Shown here one piece after another: positions 1-8,213 of a DNA stretch of 47,731 nt. How positions within the stretch are numbered: position 1 is the first letter of the stretch; every line of letters begins with the position of its first letter. Both the position numbers and the translations under genes were made by a program. The DNA is from an uncultured Actinomycetes bacterium. GTDB lineage: Bacteria; Actinomycetota; Acidimicrobiia; Acidimicrobiales; RAAP-2. A model generated the notes under the pieces. The model had not been told where the DNA came from. It saw nothing but the letters and a program-made list of their open reading frames with translations, and did not search any database. Location of the stretch: assembly GCA_903874965.1 (NCBI GenBank), contig CAIQUD010000132.1, positions 1 to 47,731 of the forward strand. The letters run 5' to 3'.

Positions 1-2
1 CC

Positions 3-611
3 ACGTCGCTTGGTTTTGAATGGAACTTGATCACGACCGTTGGTGGCAACACGACGACGGCAACCTTCTACGACAATGTGGTGGTTCCGGCCGAGAATCT
101 TGTTGGTCTTGAAAATGAGGGCTGGAGAATGATCACCACCCAGCTCAACCACGAACGAGTGGGGCTCGCCGCATGGTCCGGACTTGGCCACCACCTCTTT
201 AGTCAGGTCATGGACTTTGCCAAGACGACCAAGACCGACAGCGGAACGTATTTGATTGATGAACGATGGGTCCAAATGGATCTCGCTCGAGTCGATGCTG
301 AACTCGAGGCGATGTGGTTACTCAACTGGAGAATGGCGGTCAACGTTGCCAATGATCAGGTGACGGCAGCAGAGTCGTCAGCCATGAAGGTGTACGGCAC
401 CGAGCGGATCATTGAGATCTACCGCCTGCTGCTTGGCATCATTGGCTCTGCGGGCTACCTGTCAGGCGGTTCTCCGGGATCACTCCTCGGTGGTCGCCTG
501 GAAGAGGCCGGTCGGCAAGCGCAGATCAATACCTTTGGTGGCGGCGTCAATGAAGTCCAACGAGAAATCCTGGCGATGGCGGGACTTGGCATGAAGCGCG
601 GAGCGCGCTGA
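3..611 (+). CDS. acyl-CoA dehydrogenase, C-terminal part (partial, 5' end outside window); ChsE/FadE29-like
   Basis: Frame open from the window edge; VPAENLVGLENEGWRMITTQLNHERVGLA and FGGGVNEVQREILAMAGLGM are typical acyl-CoA dehydrogenase segments; first gene of an igr-like cluster. Confidence 0.88.
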   Translation, partial: TSLGFEWNLITTVGGNTTTATFYDNVVVPAENLVGLENEGWRMITTQLNHERVGLAAWSGLGHHLFSQVMDFAKTTKTDSGTYLIDERWVQMDLARVDAELEAMWLLNWRMAVNVANDQVTAAESSAMKVYGTERIIEIYRLLLGIIGSAGYLSGGSPGSLLGGRLEEAGRQAQINTFGGGVNEVQREILAMAGLGMKRGAR

Positions 612-1639
612 TGCCGACAGAGTTTCCCGACCATTCCGACGCGCTCGCCAAACTTGTTGGCGAGCCATCAGGTCCGGTTGAACTATCTCCCGAGGCAGTG
701 AATTCAGCCATGATTCGCCATTGGGTCGAAGCAATGGGTGACCGAAATCCCGTCTACTTGGATCGTGAAGCAGCAAGAGCAGCTGGCTATCGAGATGTGA
801 TTGCACCGCAAACAATGCTGCAAGCGTGGATTATGAAGGGTCTTCGCCACACGCTCGATTTGGAGGCCGCCCGGGCCGCTGGAACGGTTGCATCCAATGA
901 TGCCAACTCGACGATGATGGCGCTGTTTGATGACGAGGGTCGGACATCCGTCGTTGCGACCAACTGCGACCAGTCCTACGTTCGGCCTCTGTATCTCGGT
1001 GATCGCCTGCTTGTCCGATCGTCAATCGAAGCGATTTCTGATCCGAAGCAGACAGGTCTTGGTCATGGCCGATTCGCAACCTCGCTCATGGAGTTCTTCG
1101 CCGTTTCAAATGAGGTCGCCGAACGAGGTGTGTCGGCAGAGGAGCTCGTTTCGCAGGCTGAACTCGTTGGCACCATGCGATTCAGAATTCTCAAGTTCCG
1201 CCCAGGAACTGGGGCCACCGCAGTAGTGGCAAAGCCCCCACGCCCTCGTCCGGCAATCACCGAGGACAATGCGTTCTACTTCGAAGGTCTCCGAGCCGGA
1301 GAACTGAGAATTCAGCACTGCACGGATTGCGGAACCCTTCGTCATCCTCCGCTTCCGGGGTGTGGAACCTGCACCAGTCTCAATTGGGACTATGTCGTTT
1401 CGGAAGGCAAAGGTGAGCTCTATTCCATGGTCGTCAACCACTACCCCCAAGTTCCAGCCTTTGACTACCCGCTACCTATTGGACTCATCGAACTCGATGA
1501 AGGCACACGCCTCGTTGCCAACCTCGAGGGTGATCCAGAGTCTTGGGCCATTGGCCAACGAGCAACCGCAGAGATCAGGGCGCTTGATGACGAGCTATCA
1601 CTCCCGTTCTTCCACCACGACGACACGCAGGAGGACTAG
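611..1639 (+). CDS. MaoC-like hotdog domain fused to DUF35 OB-fold/zinc ribbon; ChsH2-like steroid enoyl-CoA hydratase subunit
   Basis: N-terminal MaoC-like region (HWVEAMGDRNPVYLD), C-terminal zinc ribbon CTDCGTLRHPPLPGCGTC plus OB-fold; TGATG overlap with the previous gene. Confidence 0.88.
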   Translation: MPTEFPDHSDALAKLVGEPSGPVELSPEAVNSAMIRHWVEAMGDRNPVYLDREAARAAGYRDVIAPQTMLQAWIMKGLRHTLDLEAARAAGTVASNDANSTMMALFDDEGRTSVVATNCDQSYVRPLYLGDRLLVRSSIEAISDPKQTGLGHGRFATSLMEFFAVSNEVAERGVSAEELVSQAELVGTMRFRILKFRPGTGATAVVAKPPRPRPAITEDNAFYFEGLRAGELRIQHCTDCGTLRHPPLPGCGTCTSLNWDYVVSEGKGELYSMVVNHYPQVPAFDYPLPIGLIELDEGTRLVANLEGDPESWAIGQRATAEIRALDDELSLPFFHHDDTQED

Positions 1640-2778
1640 TGGATTTCACGTTTAATGAGGCCCAGGAAGCTGTTGCTGAGGCTGCCGCATCGATTTTCAA
1701 TGGACTGGTCACACCAGATCGAGTTGCCGAAGTTGAGGCAACCGAAGATCGATGCGATCAACAACTGTGGAGGCAATTGGCCGAGGCTGGCCTCCTCTCG
1801 CTCTCGCTGCCAGAGCAGTTGGGCGGCGAAGGCCTCGGACTGCTTGAGACCTGTTTGCTCCTTGAAGCTCAGGGGCGAGTGGTGGCACCAATTCCTCTGC
1901 ACGCAACGCTGGTGCTCGGAGCGTGGCCCGTGGTCAAATTCGGAACTCCTGAGCAACAACTTCGGTACCTTGCTGGCGTTGGCGACGGATCCACTCGAGC
2001 CACAGCAGCGCTGACGGAGATTGCCTTATCAACGACCGGTCGCCCAGGGGTTGTTGCGACAGACCATGAGTCTGGGTACAAGCTCACTGGAACAGCTGCT
2101 GCGGTTCCTCATGCCCACCTTGCGGGCTTCATGCTCATTCCGGCAGTGACCGCTGCAGGCGACACCATTGTTGCCATTGTTGAGCCGAACCTTGCAGGGG
2201 TCACCCTCGAGCGGGCAGTGACCACCAACCGTGAGGTGCACCCCAACGTCTTGTTGCACGACGTAGTGGTCGGTGACAGCGAAATCCTCGCCGGCCCCGA
2301 TCGTGGGGCTGCAGTGGTTGCCGCAATGCTCGAAGCAGCGATGACTGGACTTGCGGTGATCTCCGTTGGAGCCGGCGAGGCTGCAATTGCCCAGACCGCT
2401 GCGTATCTCAATGAGCGTGAACAGTTCGGGCGACCCTTGTCGACGTTCCAAGGAACGATGCTTCGCCTTGCCGATGCGGCAATTGACCTCGAGGCGATCC
2501 GAGTAACGGCCTGGAACGCAGCGTGGTTGATTGACGAAGGATTCGACGCCGCAGAAGCGGTTCGAGTGGCGAAGTGGCAGGCATCTGAACGAGGACAACG
2601 TGTCGTGCATGCCACCCAGCACCTCCACGGAGGAATGGGCGCCGACATCAGCTATCCAATGCACCGCTACTTCCTCTGGTGCAAGCAGATTGAACTCATG
2701 CTCGGCGGTCCAAGTATTCAGCTGGCGGCACTTGGAGCGCTACTTGCCGCTCGTCCCGTTGGTGCAGGAGGACGCTGA
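1639..2778 (+). CDS. acyl-CoA dehydrogenase, ChsE/FadE28-like partner subunit
   Basis: 379 aa acyl-CoA dehydrogenase (MDFTFNEAQEAVAEAAASIF..., QHLHGGMGADISYPMHRYFLW); GTG start overlaps the previous stop. Confidence 0.88.
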   Translation: MDFTFNEAQEAVAEAAASIFNGLVTPDRVAEVEATEDRCDQQLWRQLAEAGLLSLSLPEQLGGEGLGLLETCLLLEAQGRVVAPIPLHATLVLGAWPVVKFGTPEQQLRYLAGVGDGSTRATAALTEIALSTTGRPGVVATDHESGYKLTGTAAAVPHAHLAGFMLIPAVTAAGDTIVAIVEPNLAGVTLERAVTTNREVHPNVLLHDVVVGDSEILAGPDRGAAVVAAMLEAAMTGLAVISVGAGEAAIAQTAAYLNEREQFGRPLSTFQGTMLRLADAAIDLEAIRVTAWNAAWLIDEGFDAAEAVRVAKWQASERGQRVVHATQHLHGGMGADISYPMHRYFLWCKQIELMLGGPSIQLAALGALLAARPVGAGGR

Positions 2779-2779
2779 G

Positions 2780-3217
2780 ATGGCCATGACTTCTTCGACG
2801 CTTGAGGTCGGACTCGAATTGCCGGAGCTTTCCATTCCGATCACAAGAACGTTGATTGTCTCGACCGCGATCGCGAGCAGGGATTATCAAGATGTTCATC
2901 ATGATCATGTGCTCGCCCAAGAGCGAGGAAGCAAGGACATCTTCATGAATATCTTGACGACCAATGGGCTGGTCGGCCGGTACGTCACCGATTGGTCCGG
3001 TCCGACTGGCCACCTTCAAGAGGTCAATATTCGTCTCGGAGCCCCGAATTACCCAGGCGACACCATGGTGCTGACCGGGCAAGTCGCTTCAGTGGAAGAA
3101 GGCGATGGAACCTCAGGACGTGCAACGGTGACCGTGGCAATTCGGGGTGCGAATGGTCTTGGTGACCATGTGACGGGAACAGTGCGCCTCACGGTGCCAA
3201 TGGGAGCCAATTCATGA
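2780..3217 (+). CDS. MaoC-like dehydratase, ChsH1-like
   Basis: ATG at 2780 inside the longer listed ORF; SRDYQDVHHDH catalytic Asp/His hotdog motif; ~145 aa. Confidence 0.85.
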   Translation: MAMTSSTLEVGLELPELSIPITRTLIVSTAIASRDYQDVHHDHVLAQERGSKDIFMNILTTNGLVGRYVTDWSGPTGHLQEVNIRLGAPNYPGDTMVLTGQVASVEEGDGTSGRATVTVAIRGANGLGDHVTGTVRLTVPMGANS

Positions 3218-4395
3218 CGAGCCACGCCTTCGCCGGAAAGGTAGCAATCGCTGGGATTGGTGCCACGGAGTTCTCGAAGAAATCTGGGCGGTCGGAACTG
3301 CGACTCGCCGTCGAAGCGGTGAAGGCTGCGCTCGATGATGCAGGGATTCACCCTTCCGAAGTGCAAGGGACGGTGACCTACGGCACCGACACCAACCCTG
3401 ATGTTGATATTGCTCGGAGCCTCGGGTTTGATGACCTCACGTTCTTCTCGCGGATCTACTTCGGCGGGGGAGCAGCCTGCGGAACGATTCAACAGGCAGC
3501 ACTTGCCGTCAACTCTGGTGTCGCCGATGTCGTCGTTTGCTACCGGGCGTTTAATGAACGGTCAGGAAACCGGTTTGGTGCTGGTGTGCAGGGTCGTGCA
3601 CCAATTGCGAACGCCGAGAATGCTCATTTGGCTTCCTACATCCCAGTTGGTCTTCTGACGCCTGCACAGTGGGTTGCAATGGCTGCCGCGAGGTATCTCT
3701 ACTCAACCGGCGCGACTTCTGAGGACTTCGGTCGAGTGGCTGTAGCCGATAGGAAGCATGCCGCGACCAATCCCAAGGCTTGGTTCTACCAACAGCCGAT
3801 CACTTTGGAAGAACACCAAGCGTCAAGATGGATCGTGGAGCCACTGCACCTCCTCGACTGCTGTCAGGAGACTGATGGTGGTCAAGCAATCGTCGTGACG
3901 TCAGTTGAACGCGCACGGGACCTTCGTCAAGACGTAGTCATCGTTGATGCTGCCGTTCAAGGGTCGGCCAAGGGTCAAGACATGATGACGAGTTACTACC
4001 GCGATGACCTCTGTGGTCTCCCCGAAATGGGCGTGGTCGCTCGGCAACTTTGGGAGACGTCAGGTCTCAAGCCTTCAGATATTGATGCGGCAATTCTTTA
4101 CGACCACTTCACCCCCTACGTCTTGTACCAGCTCGAGGAGCTTGGATTCTGCGGGAAGGGCGAGGCAAAGGACTTCGTCAAAGATGGTCGGATCGAACTT
4201 GGTGGAGAGCTCCCGATCAATACGCACGGTGGACAGCTTGGCGAGGCCTATCTGCATGGAATGAATGGCATCGCCGAAGGAGTTCGCCTCCTTCGTGGTC
4301 AGTCGTATAACCAAGTTGAAGGTGCGGAGAAGGTGCTCGTCACCGCCGGGACCGGAGTCCCGACATCAGGGCTCATCCTCGGCAAGGACGTCTAA
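3214..4395 (+). CDS. thiolase-like lipid-transfer protein, Ltp2-like steroid aldolase
   Basis: 393 aa non-decarboxylating thiolase family (KVAIAGIGATEFSKKSGRSELRLAVEAVKAALDDAGI ... INTHGGQLGEAYLHGMNGIAEGVRLLRG); overlaps the chsH1-like stop. Confidence 0.88.
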   Translation: MTSHAFAGKVAIAGIGATEFSKKSGRSELRLAVEAVKAALDDAGIHPSEVQGTVTYGTDTNPDVDIARSLGFDDLTFFSRIYFGGGAACGTIQQAALAVNSGVADVVVCYRAFNERSGNRFGAGVQGRAPIANAENAHLASYIPVGLLTPAQWVAMAAARYLYSTGATSEDFGRVAVADRKHAATNPKAWFYQQPITLEEHQASRWIVEPLHLLDCCQETDGGQAIVVTSVERARDLRQDVVIVDAAVQGSAKGQDMMTSYYRDDLCGLPEMGVVARQLWETSGLKPSDIDAAILYDHFTPYVLYQLEELGFCGKGEAKDFVKDGRIELGGELPINTHGGQLGEAYLHGMNGIAEGVRLLRGQSYNQVEGAEKVLVTAGTGVPTSGLILGKDV

Positions 4396-4862
4396 CTCGC
4401 CGGCTCTTTGGCAGCGTCAACGTGAACGCGTGCCCTGTCGAGCGCAGCGATGAAGATGCCGTCTCTGAGGGTGCTCGCCATAAAGCCTTCGCTAAAGCGA
4501 TCGCCGAGACCGGCCATCGTGAGCCAGCGTGCACAGTCGGCAAGAGAAAACGTGGAGACGCTTTGCCTATGGTCGTCGTACGTTCCCCGTAGGGGCTGCC
4601 ACTTCAGGTTTGGGAGCATGAGTCCAACTTCGGTGAGCGACCGAAATGTGGTTTCAAAGGCATCGTCATATTCAACCCAGGAGTTGTCGCTCACCATTGG
4701 GCTTTTGCTCTTTCGATGTTTCCACGTGAATGGGGTCGGATTCATGCGCCAAACCTCAATGGATTTCCACAACACTCCCCAGGCTGGGTCACTGAATGGG
4801 AGGAGCTGTGCGAGCACTTCTTCGTCGGTTGCCATGGTGGAAGTGTGCAGGAGGGTCGTCAC
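4392..4862 (-). CDS. hypothetical protein (C-terminus weakly DUF6508-like)
   Basis: 156 aa coding-like ORF converging on the ltp2-like gene; LGDRFSEGFMASTLRDGIFIAALDRA segment; start may be GTG 4862 or ATG 4835. Confidence 0.6.
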   Translation of the reverse strand: MTTLLHTSTMATDEEVLAQLLPFSDPAWGVLWKSIEVWRMNPTPFTWKHRKSKSPMVSDNSWVEYDDAFETTFRSLTEVGLMLPNLKWQPLRGTYDDHRQSVSTFSLADCARWLTMAGLGDRFSEGFMASTLRDGIFIAALDRARVHVDAAKEPAS

Positions 4863-4969
4863 AAGAGATCACGTTCGACCCAGAGGGCCTCTTTCCAGGA
4901 GACAGTGATGTCGAGAACACGGGAGACCTCCGTAACAAAGGCGACCGGGAGCGTTCGTGCAGTAGTCAT
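4859..4969 (-). CDS. putative 36-aa small ORF, overlapping the start of the downstream gene
   Basis: ATG at 4969; MTTARTLPVAFVTEVSRVLDITVSWKEALWVERDLL*; its TGA overlaps the GTG start at 4862 (GTGA); below the ORF-track length cutoff. Confidence 0.35.
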   Translation of the reverse strand: MTTARTLPVAFVTEVSRVLDITVSWKEALWVERDLL

Positions 4970-5284
4970 GGATTCGTGACGTTCCTGAAATATTGGACCC
5001 GTACCGTAGGTGCATGGACAACCTGCGAAGTGCGCTACTCAATTCATTCCGGCGATCAACGTCTCCAAAATGGGTGGATGACAGCTGCAGCAATGTGCTG
5101 GCCATTCGACGTCGAGAAGCACTCCAACTCGGAGCTGCGGGTCGGCTCAGCTGAAGCGGGCTTCGTTGCTCACCATGGTGCATCGAAGTGTTGAGCGGAG
5201 GGACTCCTTCAAGAGCCAAACCCGCCTCAAGTCAGTTCCACGTAGATGGTGTCGAGCCTCGCGGCGACAACCATAAGGCATGGA

Positions 5285-5304
5285 GCCATCGGTTCACCGA
5301 TGGC
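5285..5304 (-). terminator. inverted repeat just 3' of the acyl-CoA ligase gene (possible terminator hairpin)
   Basis: GCCATCGGT-TC-ACCGATGGC, perfect 9-bp arms ~30 bp past the minus-strand stop; no U-tract. Confidence 0.4.
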
Positions 5305-5336
5305 CTAAGCATGACGATCGTAGGTTTACTCACCGC

Positions 5337-7001
5337 TTAAAGGCGTTCTCCAACAACTCGATTGAGTTCGTCCTGGTCGCTGGTCCCGAAGGAGACGTAT
5401 TCGTCAGACCTCGACGGGGCGAAGAACACTGGATCACTCGTGTTCCATGCTTCAGCTCGAAGCGATTGCTTCAACACCTTGGTGGTTGCCGTGATGGGCA
5501 GGGCACTGCAGATTCGAATGTAGGTCGGCGACCACTTCGTTCCGAGGTCAGCTTGAGCATTGAGAAATGCTCGGAACTCTGCACCATCAAACACAGCACC
5601 AGGGCGGAGTTCAAGTGCAGCCATGACGGCGTCGCCGATCACTCGATCCGGAACGGCAAAGACGGCACCAACGACGACGTCTGGATGACGAGTGAGAATT
5701 GCCTCGACCGGGGCTGAGGCAAAGTTCTCGCCATCGACTCGAAGCCAGTCAAAGTCTCGACCAGCGAAGTAGAAGAAGCCCGCCTCATCTCGGTAGGCGA
5801 GGTCACCCGTGTGGAACCGACCATCCCTCATTCGTGCAGCGTCGGCCTCTGGATTCTTGTAATAACCCTCAAACGAAGAATTCGGAGGAGAGACGAGTGC
5901 GCCAGTGGCTTCCTCTCCGTTGAGGAGTTTGCCGTCGGCATCAAAAATTGCCCTCGGGCACTCATTGCCGTTCTCATCAATGACCGAGGTTCCCTCCGGT
6001 GCAACGCCCAAGGCTCCGGCAGGTGTGTCCGGCGTACGTGTTACCGAAAGTCCACCTTCAGTTGAGCCGTAGCCATCAACAATTGGGCACCCAAATCGCT
6101 CAACGAAGCGAAGTCGATCGTCGGCACTTGCTTCATTGCCGAAGCCAAGCTTGAGGCGGTGTTGCTTGTCGAGCTCACTCGGCGGTGACGCAAGGATGAA
6201 CGCCAAGGGCTTGCCGACGTAGTTAAAGAACGTGGCGCCACTTGCAATGACATCTGGAAGGAAGTTCGAGGCCGAGAAGCGACCTTGGGATGGCAGCGCA
6301 AGTGCACCTTTTACTCCTCGACAAGGCGAGTAACAGGCCATCAGCGCATTGGAGTGGAAGAGCGGCATCGAGCAGTAAAAGACGTCGTCTTGCCCGAGAC
6401 CAAACATTTGCCCCATGATGCCGCCGATCATCGCGAGCCGCCCTTGGCTGCACTTGACGGCCTTTGGTGCTCCTGAGGTGCCGGAAGTGAAAATGAGTCC
6501 CGCAAGCGTCGAAGGACTCACTGAAGGATCCGCGGTGTCGAGCGCGGAGGTTCCGATGAAGGTTGCGAACGTCGCTTGACCCTCGGCACTATCGACGATG
6601 ACGATGCGAGGATTCGTTTTTGAAGCTCGACCAATGGCTGGGCCGAGATCGAGACCATCAATCAGTGGGTAGAGCGCTTCATTCGTGAGGAGGAGCTGGC
6701 AATCGGTGTGGGAGAGGTCTCGAGCGAGATCTGCGCCGCGGTGGGTCGAATTTCCTCCCACAATTGCGGCGCCAACCAAAGCGGCAGCGTCGAGTGCGTA
6801 GACATACTCCTCACTGACATCGAGCAAGGTCGCAATATGAAAGGGGCCATCGATTCGATTCGCAACCATCCACGCCGCGCGCTGCGCCGCACGAGCAACG
6901 ACTTCCCTGTGGGTCGCCACGCCACTTGGACCAATCAGGCCGACGCGATTGTCCTCCGCAAGGCTCAGTACTCGCTCTTGCATGGTCGGGAATTCCGACA
7001 T
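5337..7001 (-). CDS. AMP-dependent acyl-CoA synthetase (FadD family)
   Basis: ANL-family P-loop LAGLIFTSGTSGAPKAVK, YGSTEGG, FHTGDLAYRDEAGFFYFAGRDFDWLRVDGENFA; ATG at 7001. Confidence 0.88.
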   Translation of the reverse strand: MSEFPTMQERVLSLAEDNRVGLIGPSGVATHREVVARAAQRAAWMVANRIDGPFHIATLLDVSEEYVYALDAAALVGAAIVGGNSTHRGADLARDLSHTDCQLLLTNEALYPLIDGLDLGPAIGRASKTNPRIVIVDSAEGQATFATFIGTSALDTADPSVSPSTLAGLIFTSGTSGAPKAVKCSQGRLAMIGGIMGQMFGLGQDDVFYCSMPLFHSNALMACYSPCRGVKGALALPSQGRFSASNFLPDVIASGATFFNYVGKPLAFILASPPSELDKQHRLKLGFGNEASADDRLRFVERFGCPIVDGYGSTEGGLSVTRTPDTPAGALGVAPEGTSVIDENGNECPRAIFDADGKLLNGEEATGALVSPPNSSFEGYYKNPEADAARMRDGRFHTGDLAYRDEAGFFYFAGRDFDWLRVDGENFASAPVEAILTRHPDVVVGAVFAVPDRVIGDAVMAALELRPGAVFDGAEFRAFLNAQADLGTKWSPTYIRICSALPITATTKVLKQSLRAEAWNTSDPVFFAPSRSDEYVSFGTSDQDELNRVVGERL

Positions 7002-7067
7002 ACCCACCCCCTCGGTGTTCGGTCGAATCTACTCCGAAGGGCAACCGGGCAACCTCCCCAAGGTTGT

Positions 7068-8213
7068 TCAGTGAGGTAGCCAGCCAAGCCCAACCCCAAT
7101 GCCTCCGGCGAAGGCAGCGGCGAGAAGGAGGAGAACAGGAGTTTTTCGAGCAACGAGTATCCAACCGGCAGCGATGCCAAGAATCAACCACTGCCAAACT
7201 TCAGTGATTCCCTGTGCAAACAGGACACTGCTGCCCAAGATCGCACCAATGGCCGCTGGTCCAGCTCCTCGCAAGAAACTCAAGGCCGTTGGGTTCGATC
7301 GAATGTGTGTGAACGCCCTTCCACCGATCAGGACGAAGAGAAACGAGGGTGCAAAGGCGACCGCTGATGCGAGAAGTGCACCACCAAGACCGTGTGCGCC
7401 GTAGCCAACAACCGCAATGGTCTGGACGACGGGGCCAGGTGTGAGCTGGCCCAGAGCCACCGCATCTAAGAATTGTGAAGAGGTGAGCCAGCCGTGATGC
7501 AGCGCATCGGCTCTCATGAGCGGGACAATCACGAACCCTCCGCCAAAGGAAAGCAGACCCACCTTCAGGCCAGTCACAACGAGGGCAGGGAGGCCAGCAA
7601 CAACACCGAGGAGCCCAATGCCAGTAAAGGGACTCAACGGTCCTCTGGGTTGGCTTTGGAGAAGTAGCTCAATCAGTCCACATGCAAGCAACACAAGGAC
7701 GAGCCATGAACCCAGAAAGATGGTTGCCAGGCCGCCGGCTACGAGATAGCTCATGAGGCGCCAAATCCCTGCTCCGCTGCTCCGTCGCTCCGACAACATG
7801 GGTTCGAGCAGTGATCGTCCGGTCCCAAGTGCAAGTGCCGGAACAACTGCTCCAGCTCCTCCCGCCGCACCAAGGAGCCAGAGCGGAGGGGCGGAAGACA
7901 GCAGCACTGCAGCAAAGGCGATGATGAGCAGAAGGCCTGGAAGGATGAACGCAAGACCTCCAACAACGGCACCGATGGGACCGCCAACGACCCAAGCGCA
8001 GTAGATCGCAGTTTGGGTAGAGGCAGGACCCGGAAGGATGCTCGTGGCTGCAACAGCGTGTGAGAACTCGTCCTCCGTCAGCCACTCATGATCAAGAACG
8101 CAAAGTTCGCGAAGGAGTTGGAGATGGGCGGGCGGACCACCAAAGCCAATGCAGCCAAGTCGCAGCCAGTGTCGGGCCACCGCACTTGCCGTGAGCGTCT
8201 TTCGGTTCTGCAC
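7068..8213 (-). CDS. chrA: chromate transporter family protein (two-domain ChrA-like)
   Basis: Two ChrA repeats: LRLGCIGFGGPPAHLQLL...FSHAVAATSILPGPASTQ and LKVGLLSFGGGFVIVPLM...FLDAVALGQLTPGPVVQ. Confidence 0.92.
   Translation of the reverse strand: MQNRKTLTASAVARHWLRLGCIGFGGPPAHLQLLRELCVLDHEWLTEDEFSHAVAATSILPGPASTQTAIYCAWVVGGPIGAVVGGLAFILPGLLLIIAFAAVLLSSAPPLWLLGAAGGAGAVVPALALGTGRSLLEPMLSERRSSGAGIWRLMSYLVAGGLATIFLGSWLVLVLLACGLIELLLQSQPRGPLSPFTGIGLLGVVAGLPALVVTGLKVGLLSFGGGFVIVPLMRADALHHGWLTSSQFLDAVALGQLTPGPVVQTIAVVGYGAHGLGGALLASAVAFAPSFLFVLIGGRAFTHIRSNPTALSFLRGAGPAAIGAILGSSVLFAQGITEVWQWLILGIAAGWILVARKTPVLLLLAAAFAGGIGVGLGWLPH

Noticed and set aside
2029-2664. 211-aa minus-strand ORF
   Set aside because: Antisense to the acyl-CoA dehydrogenase gene; Cys/His/Arg-rich shadow translation.
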